A stretch of 64,000 nucleotides of DNA from CAWCLK01 sp963796225 (GTDB taxonomy: Bacteria > Actinomycetota > Nitriliruptoria > Nitriliruptorales > Nitriliruptoraceae). The notes under the pieces were generated by a model. That model made no database searches, was not told where the DNA came from, and worked only from the letters and a program-made list of their open reading frames with translations. A program made the translations under genes and the position numbers. The stretch is from contig CAWCLK010000052.1 in NCBI GenBank assembly GCA_963796225.1, positions 1 through 64,000 on the forward strand, read 5' to 3'. Numbering within the stretch: position 1 is the first letter of the stretch; each line of letters opens with the position of its first letter. This document shows, one piece after another, positions 1 to 7,145 of this stretch.

Positions 1-1
1 G

Positions 2-75
2 AGCGGTAGACGAGATTCGAACTCGCGACCTCCACCTTGGCAAGGTGGCGCTCTAGCCAACTGAGCTACTACCGC
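2..75 (-). tRNA. tRNA-Gly, anticodon GCC
   Basis: Read on the minus strand the acceptor arms GCGGTAG and CTACCGC pair over 7 bp. The anticodon stem is CCACC/GGTGG enclosing loop TTGCCAA, so the anticodon is GCC (reads GGC and GGU glycine codons). The T arm carries GTTCGAATC and the D arm GCTCAGTTGG. The discriminator is T, as usual for glycine tRNAs. The 3' end lies at the window edge, so whether CCA is encoded cannot be seen. Confidence 0.95.
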
Positions 76-154
76 GTGGGGGCGGGAAGGTAGCCGAGGC
101 CCCAGCGACCGGCAAACCGACCCACCGGCGTCGTGCACGTGTCGGACGTGGCCG

Positions 155-598
155 TCAGCGGGTGCCCGTCGAGCCGAATCCACCCGCCCCGCGGGTGGTG
201 TCGTCGAGCGCCTCCACCTCCACGACGTCGGCGCGGCCGACCTGCTGGAGCACCAGCTGGGCGATGCGCTCGCCGGCGCGGACGGCCACCGCATCGGTGC
301 CGAGGTTGACCAGGATCACCTTGACCTCGCCCCGGTAGCCGGCGTCGATCGTGCCGGGGGCGTTGGCCACCGTCAGGCCCTGCCTCAGCGCCAGTCCGGA
401 GCGCGGGTGGACCAGCCCGACCCAGCCGTCGGGGATGGCCATCGCCCACCCGGTGGCCACGGCGTGGCGCTGCCCGGGGGCGAGCTCGACGTCCTCGACG
501 GCCACGAGGTCCAGACCCGCGTCGCCGTCGTGGGCGTAGGCGGGCGCGACCGCGTCCGGGTGCAGGCGTGTGACCTGCAGCTCCACGGGACCCGCCAT
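155..598 (-). CDS. dut: dUTP diphosphatase (dUTPase)
   Basis: Hydrolyses dUTP to dUMP and pyrophosphate, keeping uracil out of DNA and feeding dTMP synthesis. At 147 residues it has the normal length of the trimeric family, and all five motifs are present in order: DAGLDL (about 26-31), PRSGLA (about 65-70), GTIDAGYRGE with the catalytic Asp (about 82-91), GERIAQLV (about 109-116) and the glycine-rich C-terminal RGAGGFGSTG that closes over the substrate. A TAGCAT -10-like hexamer lies on the minus strand at 635-640, about 37 bases before the ATG. The next gene is divergent. Identification is firm; the protein acts alone in the cytosol. Confidence 0.97.
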   Translation of the reverse strand: MAGPVELQVTRLHPDAVAPAYAHDGDAGLDLVAVEDVELAPGQRHAVATGWAMAIPDGWVGLVHPRSGLALRQGLTVANAPGTIDAGYRGEVKVILVNLGTDAVAVRAGERIAQLVLQQVGRADVVEVEALDDTTRGAGGFGSTGTR

Positions 599-671
599 CG
601 CAGCACCTCGTTCGACTCGTCCGTGCGGGGCGGCATGCTACGGCCCCGCTCCCCCACCTCCCGGAGTCCAC

Positions 672-1106
672 GTGCAGGCGCTGCTCGACCCCGTCCAGGA
701 CGCACTCGGCGGCGGCACGCTGTCGCTGTGGCTCATCATCGGCGGGGTGGTCGTCGTGTGGCTGGCCGTCAAGGCCGTGAAGATGGTGGTGCGACTGGCC
801 CTCGGTGGGATCGCGATCGCGCTGCTCATGGGCACGGTCCCGTGGGCGGGAACCCCGGTCGAGGGCGCCCCGGCCGACTGCGCCGCCGCCGAGGTCACGG
901 CCACCGCCAGCGGGTGGCAGGCCACGCTCACCAAGCGCGTGACCACCGAGGAGGTCAGCGACGACGCGGCGTGCCGCAAGAACGGGGTGGGTCTGCGCGC
1001 CGGCTCCGCGGTCGTGCGGTCCCGCAGCTTCTACGACCTCCCGTTCCAGACCTGGGACGTGACGCCCGACGGCGCCGAGCCGCGGCTGGACCTGCCGGCG
1101 GGCTGA
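672..1106 (+). CDS. small membrane-anchored protein of unknown function
   Basis: I do not recognise this family. From the GTG start it is 144 residues. It begins with a short amphipathic stretch and a strongly hydrophobic pair of segments (LWLIIGGVVVVWLAVKA, then LALGGIAIALLMGTVPWAG, about residues 17-57), followed by a roughly 85-residue soluble domain with two cysteines (about 64 and 100) that could form an extracytoplasmic disulfide. An upstream in-frame ATG at 570 would overlap the divergent dut start, so the internal GTG is preferred. It ends next to the convergent cyclase gene. I infer only that it is an envelope protein. Confidence 0.6.
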   Translation: MQALLDPVQDALGGGTLSLWLIIGGVVVVWLAVKAVKMVVRLALGGIAIALLMGTVPWAGTPVEGAPADCAAAEVTATASGWQATLTKRVTTEEVSDDAACRKNGVGLRAGSAVVRSRSFYDLPFQTWDVTPDGAEPRLDLPAG

Positions 1107-1107
1107 C

Positions 1108-2301
1108 CTACTCCTCCTCGTCGGCCCCGCCCCGTCGCCCGAGCACCGCCAGGGGGCGCCGCGTCCCGACACCGCGGATCCGGACCGGACGCACCGCCCG
1201 CACGTCGAAGGCCTCCCCCAGCACGTCCGCGAGGTCGTCGTCGGCCAGCACCTTCCACGCACGCGCCTGGTCGGTCAGGCGCGCGGCGAGGTTCACCGGC
1301 GTGCCGAAGTAGTCGCCCTCGCGCACCAGCACGGCGCCGAAGGCCATCCCGCCCCGCAACGGGGCGTCCGCGAGCCCCTCGACGGGCTCGGTCAGCGTCA
1401 GCATGGCGTCCGCGAGCTCGACCGGGTCGGCCGACACCAGCATCACCGCGTCGCCGAGGTACTTCACGGGGCTGACACCGGGCAGCGTGGCGGTGACCTC
1501 GAGGACCCGGCGTTCGAAGGCCTCGATCACGGCGTCGAGCCCGGCGGGGTCGATGCGTGCGGACAACGCCGTGTACCCCTCGACGTCGAGGAACCCGACG
1601 GCGATGTCGACCTCCTCGCGTTCCGACCGGGCCGCCATGGCGACCAGCTCGCCATCCAGGTGCATGTCGAGCTGGAGCTCGTAGCTGTGCACCAGCGCCT
1701 GGCGGGCGATGTCCTCCAGCGCCTCAGTCGACTCGGCCAGCGCCACGGCCATGGTGAGGTCGTCGGCCCCCGCCTGCCGCATCGGCAGCAGGAGCTCGTC
1801 GCGGATGGTCGCCAGGTCGGCCCGGGCGACCGCCGACAGCGCGCTGCCGCGCACGCGCGCCGAGCGGATCAGCGCTTCGACGCTCATGACGTCGAGGAAC
1901 CGGCGCGTGTTGCGGGCCCACTGCAGGTCCGCCTTCGAGAACTGCTCGCGCATCGGCACGCCGAGGGCGATGTGCAGCTCGCGGATGAGCTCCTCGGGGA
2001 CGCCGGAGCGCTCGCTGAGCTCCTCGAGGCTGAAGCGCCCCTTCTCGCGGCGGCGGTGGCGGGCGATCGCCAGCGGCACCCGCCCGGTGCGGACCGCCTC
2101 GGCGGCCTCCTCGGCCTCGACGCCGAGCTCGACCAGCGCGTCGGCGACCTCCTGCTGCTCCTCGTCGAGCCGGACCTCGGCGTCCTCGGGCGGCGCCGGC
2201 TCACTGGCGAGCAGGTCGCGCAGGAAGGCCGGCAGCTGGCCCGAGAGCTCGTTCGGCAGGCGCAGGCCGCGTTCGTCGCGACGTCGGTCGTTGTCGGCCA
2301 C
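1108..2301 (-). CDS. class III adenylate/guanylate cyclase with N-terminal regulatory domain
   Basis: Predicted to make a cyclic nucleotide, most likely cAMP, in the cytosol. The C-terminal half is a cyclase homology domain: FLDVEGYT near residue 238 supplies the first metal-binding Asp, KYLGDAVML near 282 the second, and GTPVNLAARL near 333 the transition-state region. The N-terminal roughly 200 residues are helical and acidic with no membrane segment, and the total length of 397 matches the Mycobacterium Rv1264 type, whose N-terminal domain makes the enzyme pH-sensitive; that regulation is an inference by resemblance. A TAGCCT hexamer lies on the minus strand at 2347-2352. It follows a receiver-domain gene on the same strand but is not tightly linked to it. 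Confidence 0.88.
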   Translation of the reverse strand: MADNDRRRDERGLRLPNELSGQLPAFLRDLLASEPAPPEDAEVRLDEEQQEVADALVELGVEAEEAAEAVRTGRVPLAIARHRRREKGRFSLEELSERSGVPEELIRELHIALGVPMREQFSKADLQWARNTRRFLDVMSVEALIRSARVRGSALSAVARADLATIRDELLLPMRQAGADDLTMAVALAESTEALEDIARQALVHSYELQLDMHLDGELVAMAARSEREEVDIAVGFLDVEGYTALSARIDPAGLDAVIEAFERRVLEVTATLPGVSPVKYLGDAVMLVSADPVELADAMLTLTEPVEGLADAPLRGGMAFGAVLVREGDYFGTPVNLAARLTDQARAWKVLADDDLADVLGEAFDVRAVRPVRIRGVGTRRPLAVLGRRGGADEEE

Positions 2302-2390
2302 GTGGGGCGCGTCCTCGCCGGGTGCTGGTCCGTGGGGGGACGGGGCAGGCTAGTCCGGACCGCCCGACGTCCATGGTGCCAACCCGGCCG

Positions 2391-2747
2391 TCAGCGGACC
2401 AGGCCCTGCAGGGTCTCCACGAGCAGCGCCGTGTCCCCGGACTTGCGCAGCAGGGGGATCCCGTGGCGGTCGCAGTGCTCCTGGGCCTGGCGCCCCGTCA
2501 CCGCGGAGTACGCGACCACGGGCACCTCCGGGTGGTCCGCACGCAGGTGCGTGATCGTCTCGAAGCCGTCCATCCCGGGCATCATCAGGTCGAGCACGAT
2601 GGCGTCGGGGCGTGACCCGTCGAGCAACGCGAGCGCCTCGCCCCCGTCCCCGGCCTCGCCGATCACGTCGACGCCGTGCCGGATCTCCAGCTGCATGCGC
2701 AGCATGAGGCGGTAGTCGGGGTCGTCGTCGACGACCAGTACGCGCAC
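2391..2747 (-). CDS. single-domain response regulator (CheY-like receiver)
   Basis: At 118 residues this is a receiver domain with no output domain. The acidic cluster VVDDDP (residues 5-10), phospho-acceptor Asp53 in VLDLMMPGMDG, the conserved hydroxyl in YSAVT and the Lys in RKSGD near the end are all present, so it should be phosphorylatable. No kinase is adjacent; the partner is unknown and the protein may act by protein-protein contact. A TAGCAT -10-like element sits at 2775-2780 on the minus strand, and a GGGGAG ribosome-binding site precedes the GTG start context. It lies between the photolyase terminator and the cyclase gene on the same strand. Confidence 0.9.
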   Translation of the reverse strand: MRVLVVDDDPDYRLMLRMQLEIRHGVDVIGEAGDGGEALALLDGSRPDAIVLDLMMPGMDGFETITHLRADHPEVPVVAYSAVTGRQAQEHCDRHGIPLLRKSGDTALLVETLQGLVR

Positions 2748-2801
2748 GTGAGCTCCCCACCACGGGTCCGGCGGATGCTACGCGCTGTGGCGACCGAACC
2801 G

Positions 2802-2835
2802 GCACGCGGCGCCGCCGTCAGTCGGCGCCGCGTGC
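2802..2835 (-). terminator. perfect 12-bp hairpin at the photolyase stop codon
   Basis: The arms GCACGCGGCGCC (2802-2813) and GGCGCCGCGTGC (2824-2835) are exact reverse complements around a 10-base loop. The last photolyase codons and its stop lie inside the hairpin. There is no T-run, as is usual for actinobacterial terminators, so it would act as an intrinsic-like terminator for the minus-strand photolyase. Confidence 0.6.
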
Positions 2836-4185
2836 AGCGAGGAACCGCTCGCGCGCCTCACGGTGGTCCACGAGGGGCGCGGGGTAGTCCAGGTCGTCGA
2901 GCAGGCTGCCCTGCCCCTCCCACGGCTGGTGGACGCGACGACCCTCGACCTCGGCCAGCTCGGGCACGTACCGGCGCACGTAGGTGCCGTCGGGGTCGTA
3001 CCGCTCCCCCTGCGTCATCGGGTTGAACATCCGGTTGGGGCGCGAATCGGTCCCCGTGCCCGCCACCCACTGCCACTGGCCGTAGTTGTTGGCGAGATCG
3101 CCGTCGACGAGCCAGTGGGCGAAGTGGTCCGCGCCCCGCCGCCAGTCCACGTACAGGTGCTTGGTGAGGAACGACGCGGTGATCATGCGAGCGCGGTTGT
3201 GCATGTAGCCCTCCCGCTGCAGCTGGCGCATGCCGGCGTCCACGACCGGGTAGCCGGTCCGACCCTCGCACCAGGCCGTGAAGGCGTCGTCGTCGTCGAC
3301 CCAGTCGTCGTGCTTGGTCCGATAGTCCTCGCGCGGCAGCGACGGGGCGGCCGCGAGCAGCTGGTGGTTGAACTCGCGCCAGCACAGCTCCTGCAGGAAC
3401 GGCTCGTGGCCGCGCCGGCGCAGGTCCAGCCGGTCGGCGATGTCGGCGACCGAGATCGTGCCGAGGTGCAGGTGGGCCGAGAGCCGCGAGGTCCCGTCGG
3501 GGTCGGCGAGGTCGTTGCGGGAGTCGTCGTAGTCGGCGATCGGCCCGTCGAGCCACCAGTCGAGGCGCTCGCGGGCGCGGGACTGGCCGCCCCGCTGCAC
3601 CTCGGGTGACGGAGCCCCGTCCACGAGGTCCGCCAGCGCCGGCAGGGTGCCCCGCTGCACCGAGGGCAGCGACACGGCATCGGGGGCGGGGACGGGCTGG
3701 CGGTGCGGGGCGTCCTTCCAGCGTCGCCAGTACGGCGTGAACACCTTGAAGTGGTCGCCGCCGGTCGGGGTGACCTCGCCGGGCTCGACGAGCAGGTGGC
3801 CGGGGTGGGTGGTGACCTCGCAGCCGGTGCCGTCGAGCGCCTCGGCGATGCGGCGCTCGCGGCCGCGGGCATAGGCCGACACGTCGCGTGACAGGTGCAC
3901 GACCTCGGCACCGACGTCGTCGACCACCGCGCGGACCTCGTCGGCGACGTCGCCCCGCCGCACCACCAGCGCCCCGCCACGGTCGAGCAGGCTGCGGCGC
4001 AGGTCGGCCAGGGAATCCAGCAGGAACTGGCAGCGGTTCGGCGCGGCGTAGGCCGAGCCGAGGATGCGGTCGTCGAACACGAACAGCGGGACCACGTGGT
4101 CGGCCGCGTCCACCGCCGAGGCCAGCGCGGGGTGGTCGTGGACGCGCAGGTCGCGGGTGAACAGGACGACGTGGGTGGTCGGCAC
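2818..4185 (-). CDS. phrB: deoxyribodipyrimidine photolyase (class I)
   Basis: Light-dependent repair of cyclobutane pyrimidine dimers using FAD and an antenna chromophore. The N-terminal Rossmann-like antenna domain starts with VVLFTRDLRVHDHPAL, the classic photolyase opening. The C-terminal FAD domain has WREFNHQ, GRTGYPVVDAGMRQL, HNRARM, TKHLYVDWRRGADHF and NNYGQWQWVAGTG, which covers the FAD pocket and the tryptophan electron-transfer region. From the GTG at 4185 it is 455 residues, a normal family length; the longer open frame upstream is not protein-like. The start lies 2 bases after the stop of the small upstream ORF, so the two are probably co-translated. Cryptochrome function cannot be excluded, but photolyase is more likely. 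Confidence 0.93.
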   Translation of the reverse strand: MPTTHVVLFTRDLRVHDHPALASAVDAADHVVPLFVFDDRILGSAYAAPNRCQFLLDSLADLRRSLLDRGGALVVRRGDVADEVRAVVDDVGAEVVHLSRDVSAYARGRERRIAEALDGTGCEVTTHPGHLLVEPGEVTPTGGDHFKVFTPYWRRWKDAPHRQPVPAPDAVSLPSVQRGTLPALADLVDGAPSPEVQRGGQSRARERLDWWLDGPIADYDDSRNDLADPDGTSRLSAHLHLGTISVADIADRLDLRRRGHEPFLQELCWREFNHQLLAAAPSLPREDYRTKHDDWVDDDDAFTAWCEGRTGYPVVDAGMRQLQREGYMHNRARMITASFLTKHLYVDWRRGADHFAHWLVDGDLANNYGQWQWVAGTGTDSRPNRMFNPMTQGERYDPDGTYVRRYVPELAEVEGRRVHQPWEGQGSLLDDLDYPAPLVDHREARERFLAARGAD

Positions 4186-4187
4186 CG

Positions 4188-4490
4188 TCAGCCCTTCCCG
4201 TTGCCGAACAGCCGTGCGTTGCCCTTGGCGTCCACCGCCTCGGCGATGCGCGACAGGGCCTGGGTGTCGGCGGCCACGCGCAGGCTGGACCCCTGCTCCT
4301 CGGCGAGGTCGGCCACGAGGTGGCCGCGCCGGATCTTGTTGTACTCGTCGACCATCCAGCCCATGACCAGCGCGTCGGTGGCGACGTCCGGGGCGGGGAT
4401 GTCGGTGTCGGGCCCGACGAAGTCGGCGACGTCCAGGTGCTCCAGGACAGGATCCAGGCGGCGACGGGCGCGATCGAAGGCGTCGGGCAT
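4188..4490 (-). CDS. small protein resembling an internally deleted glutamate dehydrogenase
   Basis: This 100-residue ORF has no full-length family that I recognise. Residues about 26-50 (VGPDTDIPAPDV, then VMGWMVDEYNKI) are almost identical in pattern to the segment of NAD(P)-glutamate dehydrogenases that reads VGP.KDIPAPDV....MAWMMDEYS. The first 20 residues also resemble the enzyme's N-terminal helix. The rest of the catalytic domain, including the lysine-containing KGGI region and the dinucleotide fold, is absent, so it cannot be an active dehydrogenase. Codon use is clean and there is no frameshift inside. Its stop abuts the photolyase GTG. It may be a domesticated fragment or a remnant; function unknown. 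Confidence 0.6.
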   Translation of the reverse strand: MPDAFDRARRRLDPVLEHLDVADFVGPDTDIPAPDVATDALVMGWMVDEYNKIRRGHLVADLAEEQGSSLRVAADTQALSRIAEAVDAKGNARLFGNGKG

Positions 4491-4560
4491 GCCGGGTCTT
4501 CCTGGGAGGTGGGGAGACTGACGGTCGGGGTTCGGCGCCGGGCCGGGGACGGACCGTGGC

Positions 4561-4566
4561 TAGCCT
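4561..4566 (+). promoter_or_regulatory. -10 element TAGCCT and strong RBS of fdhD
   Basis: TAGCCT matches the TANNNT -10 pattern seen before many genes here. It is followed by a leader of about 23 bases that contains GGAGGAGGTGGC directly ahead of the fdhD ATG, one of the strongest ribosome-binding sites in the window. Confidence 0.45.
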
Positions 4567-4589
4567 GACCAGACACCGGAGGAGGTGGC

Positions 4590-5474
4590 ATGCAGCGGCC
4601 CGGTCGCACCCGTGCGGTCCCCATCCGTCGGATGACCGACGGGGACGCGCAGCCGCTCGACGACGTGCTGGCGGTCGAGGAGCCCCTCGCGATCCGGGTC
4701 GCGGCGGCCGGTGGACCGTCGCAACGCCTGGCCGTGACCATGCGCACGCCCGGCGACGACCACGAGCTCGCGGTCGGCTGGCTGTTCGCCGAGGGCGTGG
4801 TGGCCGGCCCACGGGACGTGCTCGACGTCGCCTGGTGCGTGCGGGACGAGGACGACCCGGTACAGACCGGCAACGTGGTGACCGTGACCCTGTCCCGGCC
4901 CGACCTGCCCGACCTGTCGTCGTTGGACCGCCACGGCCTGGTGTCCTCGGCGTGCGGCGTGTGCGGCCGTGCGTCGCTCGAGGCCCTCGCGGACGCCGGG
5001 CTGGCCCCTGTCGGCGGCGACGTCGTCGTGCCCTTCGAGGACCTCGTGGGCCTGCCCGCCACCCTGCGCACCCACCAGCCCACGTTCGACGCGACCGGGG
5101 GGCTGCACGCGGCCGCCCGCGCCACGCCCGACGGTCGCGTCGTCGACGTGCGCGAGGACGTCGGCCGGCACAACGCCGTCGACAAGCTGGTGGGCGGGGC
5201 GCTGCTCGACCGCCAGCTGCCACTGGACGACCAGGTGCTGGTCCTGTCGGGGCGGGCGTCGTACGAGCTGCTGCAGAAGGCCGTGGTCGCCGGCGTGCCG
5301 GTCGTCGCGGCCATCGGCGCCCCGTCGACCCTGGCCGTGCAGGTCGCCGACCACTTCGGCGTCACGCTCGTGGGCTTCCTGCGCCCCGACCGCGCCAACG
5401 TCTACACCCACCCCCAGCGGATCAGCGGCGCCCCGGCCGCCGTCCCGGCGACCACCGCGGAGCGGGCCTCGTGA
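4590..5474 (+). CDS. fdhD: formate dehydrogenase accessory sulfurtransferase FdhD
   Basis: Transfers sulfur from IscS-type desulfurase to the bis-MGD molybdenum cofactor, which activates formate dehydrogenase. The two cysteines of the CGVCG motif (about residues 122 and 125) that carry the persulfide are intact. Other family blocks are visible: DHELAVGWLFAEGVV, REDVGRHNAVDKLVG and SGRASYELLQKAV followed by GAPSTLAVQVA. Length 294 is typical. The start is fixed by a perfect GGAGGAGGT sequence. No formate dehydrogenase gene lies in the window, so its client must be elsewhere. The stop overlaps the GTG of the next gene. Confidence 0.95.
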   Translation: MQRPGRTRAVPIRRMTDGDAQPLDDVLAVEEPLAIRVAAAGGPSQRLAVTMRTPGDDHELAVGWLFAEGVVAGPRDVLDVAWCVRDEDDPVQTGNVVTVTLSRPDLPDLSSLDRHGLVSSACGVCGRASLEALADAGLAPVGGDVVVPFEDLVGLPATLRTHQPTFDATGGLHAAARATPDGRVVDVREDVGRHNAVDKLVGGALLDRQLPLDDQVLVLSGRASYELLQKAVVAGVPVVAAIGAPSTLAVQVADHFGVTLVGFLRPDRANVYTHPQRISGAPAAVPATTAERAS

Positions 5475-5848
5475 CGGACCCGGCCCTGCCCCCGCCCTTC
5501 GACCGGCTCGCCGACGTGCTGGCCGGTGACCCCGACGCGCCCGACGCGGTGTTCACCGACGACGTCGTCGTGGTCGACCGCACCTCCGGCGACCGCCACG
5601 ACGGCCTCGACCAGGCGCGCGAGGCCTGGGCGGAGTACGCGGGGCGTCGGGCCGTCGCCACCATCGAGGAGGTCCTCGGCGACGACGAGCGCGCCGCCGT
5701 CCGCTTCACGGTCCGGTTCCGCGCCGACGCCCACCAGTACGCCCAGGTGGGGACGGGCTGGGCCGACCTCGAGGACGGACGCATCGCGGCCTGGGACGTC
5801 GTCTGGGCCGAGGCCGACGCCGACCTCGAGGCCTGGGACGGCGACTGA
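5471..5848 (+). CDS. nuclear transport factor 2 / SnoaL-like protein
   Basis: A 125-residue protein that starts at a GTG overlapping the fdhD stop (GTGA), so it is translated together with fdhD. The pattern is that of a small alpha+beta NTF2 fold: helical start with FDRLADVLAG, then VFTDDVVVVDRTSG, the helix QAREAWAEYAG, and beta strands ending in AAWDVVWAEA. This fold occurs as isomerases, dehydratases and unknown stress proteins. No catalytic residues can be assigned. The coupling to fdhD may be accidental or may mean it works on a formate/molybdenum enzyme; I cannot tell. Confidence 0.65.
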   Translation: MTDPALPPPFDRLADVLAGDPDAPDAVFTDDVVVVDRTSGDRHDGLDQAREAWAEYAGRRAVATIEEVLGDDERAAVRFTVRFRADAHQYAQVGTGWADLEDGRIAAWDVVWAEADADLEAWDGD

Positions 5849-5857
5849 CGCACCACA

Positions 5858-5873
5858 CCTACGGTCCCGTAGG
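5858..5873. other. short inverted repeat CCTACGG/CCGTAGG
   Basis: A 7-bp perfect inverted repeat with a 2-base spacer lies between the NTF2-like gene and the acyltransferase. The same bases include a TAGGCT hexamer (5870-5875), so it may be part of the acyltransferase promoter or an operator more than a terminator. Short and GC-rich, so weak evidence. Confidence 0.3.
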
Positions 5874-5912
5874 CTGGCCCCCTCCCCCACTGCCTGCCTC
5901 CCGGACGCCCGC

Positions 5913-6692
5913 GTGGAACCCGTCTACCGATCCGTCATCGGCACCCTGCTCACGGTCTTCCGCGCCCAGCGCTGGGACGTGCGGGTCACGGGGGCCGAGC
6001 ACGTCCCGCAGACGGGTGGCGCGATCATCGCGACCAACCACGTCGGCTACCTCGACTTCACGTTCGTCGGCTACGGGGTCCTCAAGGCCACCGACATGCG
6101 CCGCCTCACGCGCTTCGCGGCCAAGAAGGAGACCTTCGACCACGCCGTGTCCGGTCCCCTCATGCGTGCCATGAAGCACATCCCGGTCGACCGGGGCGGG
6201 GCGGCGTCGGCCACGATCGACCACGCCGTCGGGTTGCTGCGCGCCGGCGAGCTGGTGGGCATGTTCCCCGAATCGACGATCAGCCAGTCGTTCGTCCCAC
6301 TGCCCGGCAAGAGCGGCACCGTGCGCATGGCGCAGGAGGCGGGCGTGCCGATCGTCCCCGGGGCCGTCTGGGGCAGCCAGCGCCTGTTCACCAAGGCGCG
6401 CCCGCGGGCGCTGAAGACACGCAACGTCGTCATCACGGTGGACTTCGGCGCGCCGCTGCACCCGGGACCCGACGACGACCCGGCGGCGGTCACCGACGAG
6501 CTGATGGCCCGCATCGGGGAGCTGGTGGACCGCGCCGCACGGACCTACCCCCAGTCCCCGGCATCCGACGAGGACGCGTGGTGGGTCCCCGCCCACCTCG
6601 GGGGCACGGCACCGACGCCCGAGGAGGCCGAGGCGCGGGCACGGGCCGATGCCGAACGGCGCCGGGCTCGCCGCGCGGGCGAGACCGCCTGA
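5913..6692 (+). CDS. 1-acyl-sn-glycerol-3-phosphate acyltransferase family protein
   Basis: PlsC-type acyltransferase that would acylate lysophosphatidic acid or a similar lysolipid at the membrane. The catalytic NHxxxxD motif reads NHVGYLD (about residues 42-48) and the substrate-binding block reads FPESTIS (about 115-121), a mild variant of FPEGTRS. The region between contains the expected KKETF and IPVDRGG blocks. A GTG at 5913 gives 259 residues and a natural N-terminus; the open frame extends much further upstream in the shadow of the previous gene. The C-terminal 40 residues are Glu/Arg-rich and probably unstructured. Confidence 0.88.
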   Translation: MEPVYRSVIGTLLTVFRAQRWDVRVTGAEHVPQTGGAIIATNHVGYLDFTFVGYGVLKATDMRRLTRFAAKKETFDHAVSGPLMRAMKHIPVDRGGAASATIDHAVGLLRAGELVGMFPESTISQSFVPLPGKSGTVRMAQEAGVPIVPGAVWGSQRLFTKARPRALKTRNVVITVDFGAPLHPGPDDDPAAVTDELMARIGELVDRAARTYPQSPASDEDAWWVPAHLGGTAPTPEEAEARARADAERRRARRAGETA

Positions 6693-6694
6693 CG

Positions 6695-6700
6695 TAGCAT
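6695..6700 (+). promoter_or_regulatory. -10 element TAGCAT, predicted leaderless start
   Basis: TAGCAT ends 7 bases before the ATG at 6708. A transcript starting 6-7 bases downstream of a -10 hexamer would begin at or next to the A of ATG, which predicts a leaderless mRNA. No Shine-Dalgarno sequence is present, which fits. Confidence 0.5.
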
Positions 6701-6707
6701 CGACGTC

Positions 6708-7100
6708 ATGGCCGACGGACCCCGCCCCTCCAACCCGCTCGGGTGGAGCTCGCAGATGCGCGACGAGCTGGGGCGCCTGCCCGAGACCGCCGCGAACATC
6801 CGCACGGCCTCGGAGAACCTCAAGCAGGTGTCCGAACAGCTCATCGACGTCTCCGCCATGCTGCAGCGCATCGTGCGGACCATGGACGCCACCGGCGTCT
6901 CCAGCAGCCTCGACCGCATCGAGCAGGTGGCCCGCGACCTCGACGGCGTGCGCCGCATGATGGTCCCGCCCCGCAACCTCGACGAGGCCGCGCGCCGCAT
7001 CGACGACGTCGTGACCGGGCTGCGCGGCATGGCGACGCGTCCCTTCACGGGCGGGCGGCCGCCGAGGGCCGGCGACGACGATCCCCTCGACCGCGACTGA
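6708..7100 (+). CDS. coiled-coil hypothetical protein
   Basis: A 130-residue soluble protein that I do not recognise. Residues about 20-105 are predicted as long amphipathic helices with regular heptads (RLPETAANIRTASENLKQ; LDRIEQVARDLDGVRR), resembling stalk or bundling coiled coils. It has no membrane segment or cysteine. Its promoter appears leaderless. It sits between the acyltransferase and the Rpf-like gene and could be an actinobacterial cell-envelope scaffold, but that is speculation. Confidence 0.6.
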   Translation: MADGPRPSNPLGWSSQMRDELGRLPETAANIRTASENLKQVSEQLIDVSAMLQRIVRTMDATGVSSSLDRIEQVARDLDGVRRMMVPPRNLDEAARRIDDVVTGLRGMATRPFTGGRPPRAGDDDPLDRD

Positions 7101-7111
7101 CCGATCGGTCA
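7098..7111. promoter_or_regulatory. perfect 14-bp palindrome TGACCGATCGGTCA (possible operator)
   Basis: The sequence is its own reverse complement over 14 bases. It overlaps the stop codon of the coiled-coil gene and ends exactly where the -35 region of the Rpf-like gene should lie, 22 bases before its TAGGCT hexamer. Palindromes of this form are typical TetR-family sites. No regulator gene is adjacent. Confidence 0.45.
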
Positions 7112-7133
7112 GCACCGGCCGTCCACGCACCCG

Positions 7134-7139
7134 TAGGCT
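7134..7139 (+). promoter_or_regulatory. -10 element TAGGCT, predicted leaderless start
   Basis: TAGGCT ends 6 bases before the ATG at 7146, so the transcript is predicted to begin at the start codon. The palindrome just upstream would overlap the -35 region. Confidence 0.5.
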
Positions 7140-7145
7140 CGTGAC

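Noticed and set aside
4556..5470. Long Arg-rich open frame overlapping fdhD
   Set aside because: It is the shadow of fdhD in another frame; only its last part, from the GTG at 5471, is a real gene.
5858..5873. Intrinsic terminator
   Set aside because: Arms of 7 bp with a 2-base loop, no T-run, and it overlaps a likely -10 element.
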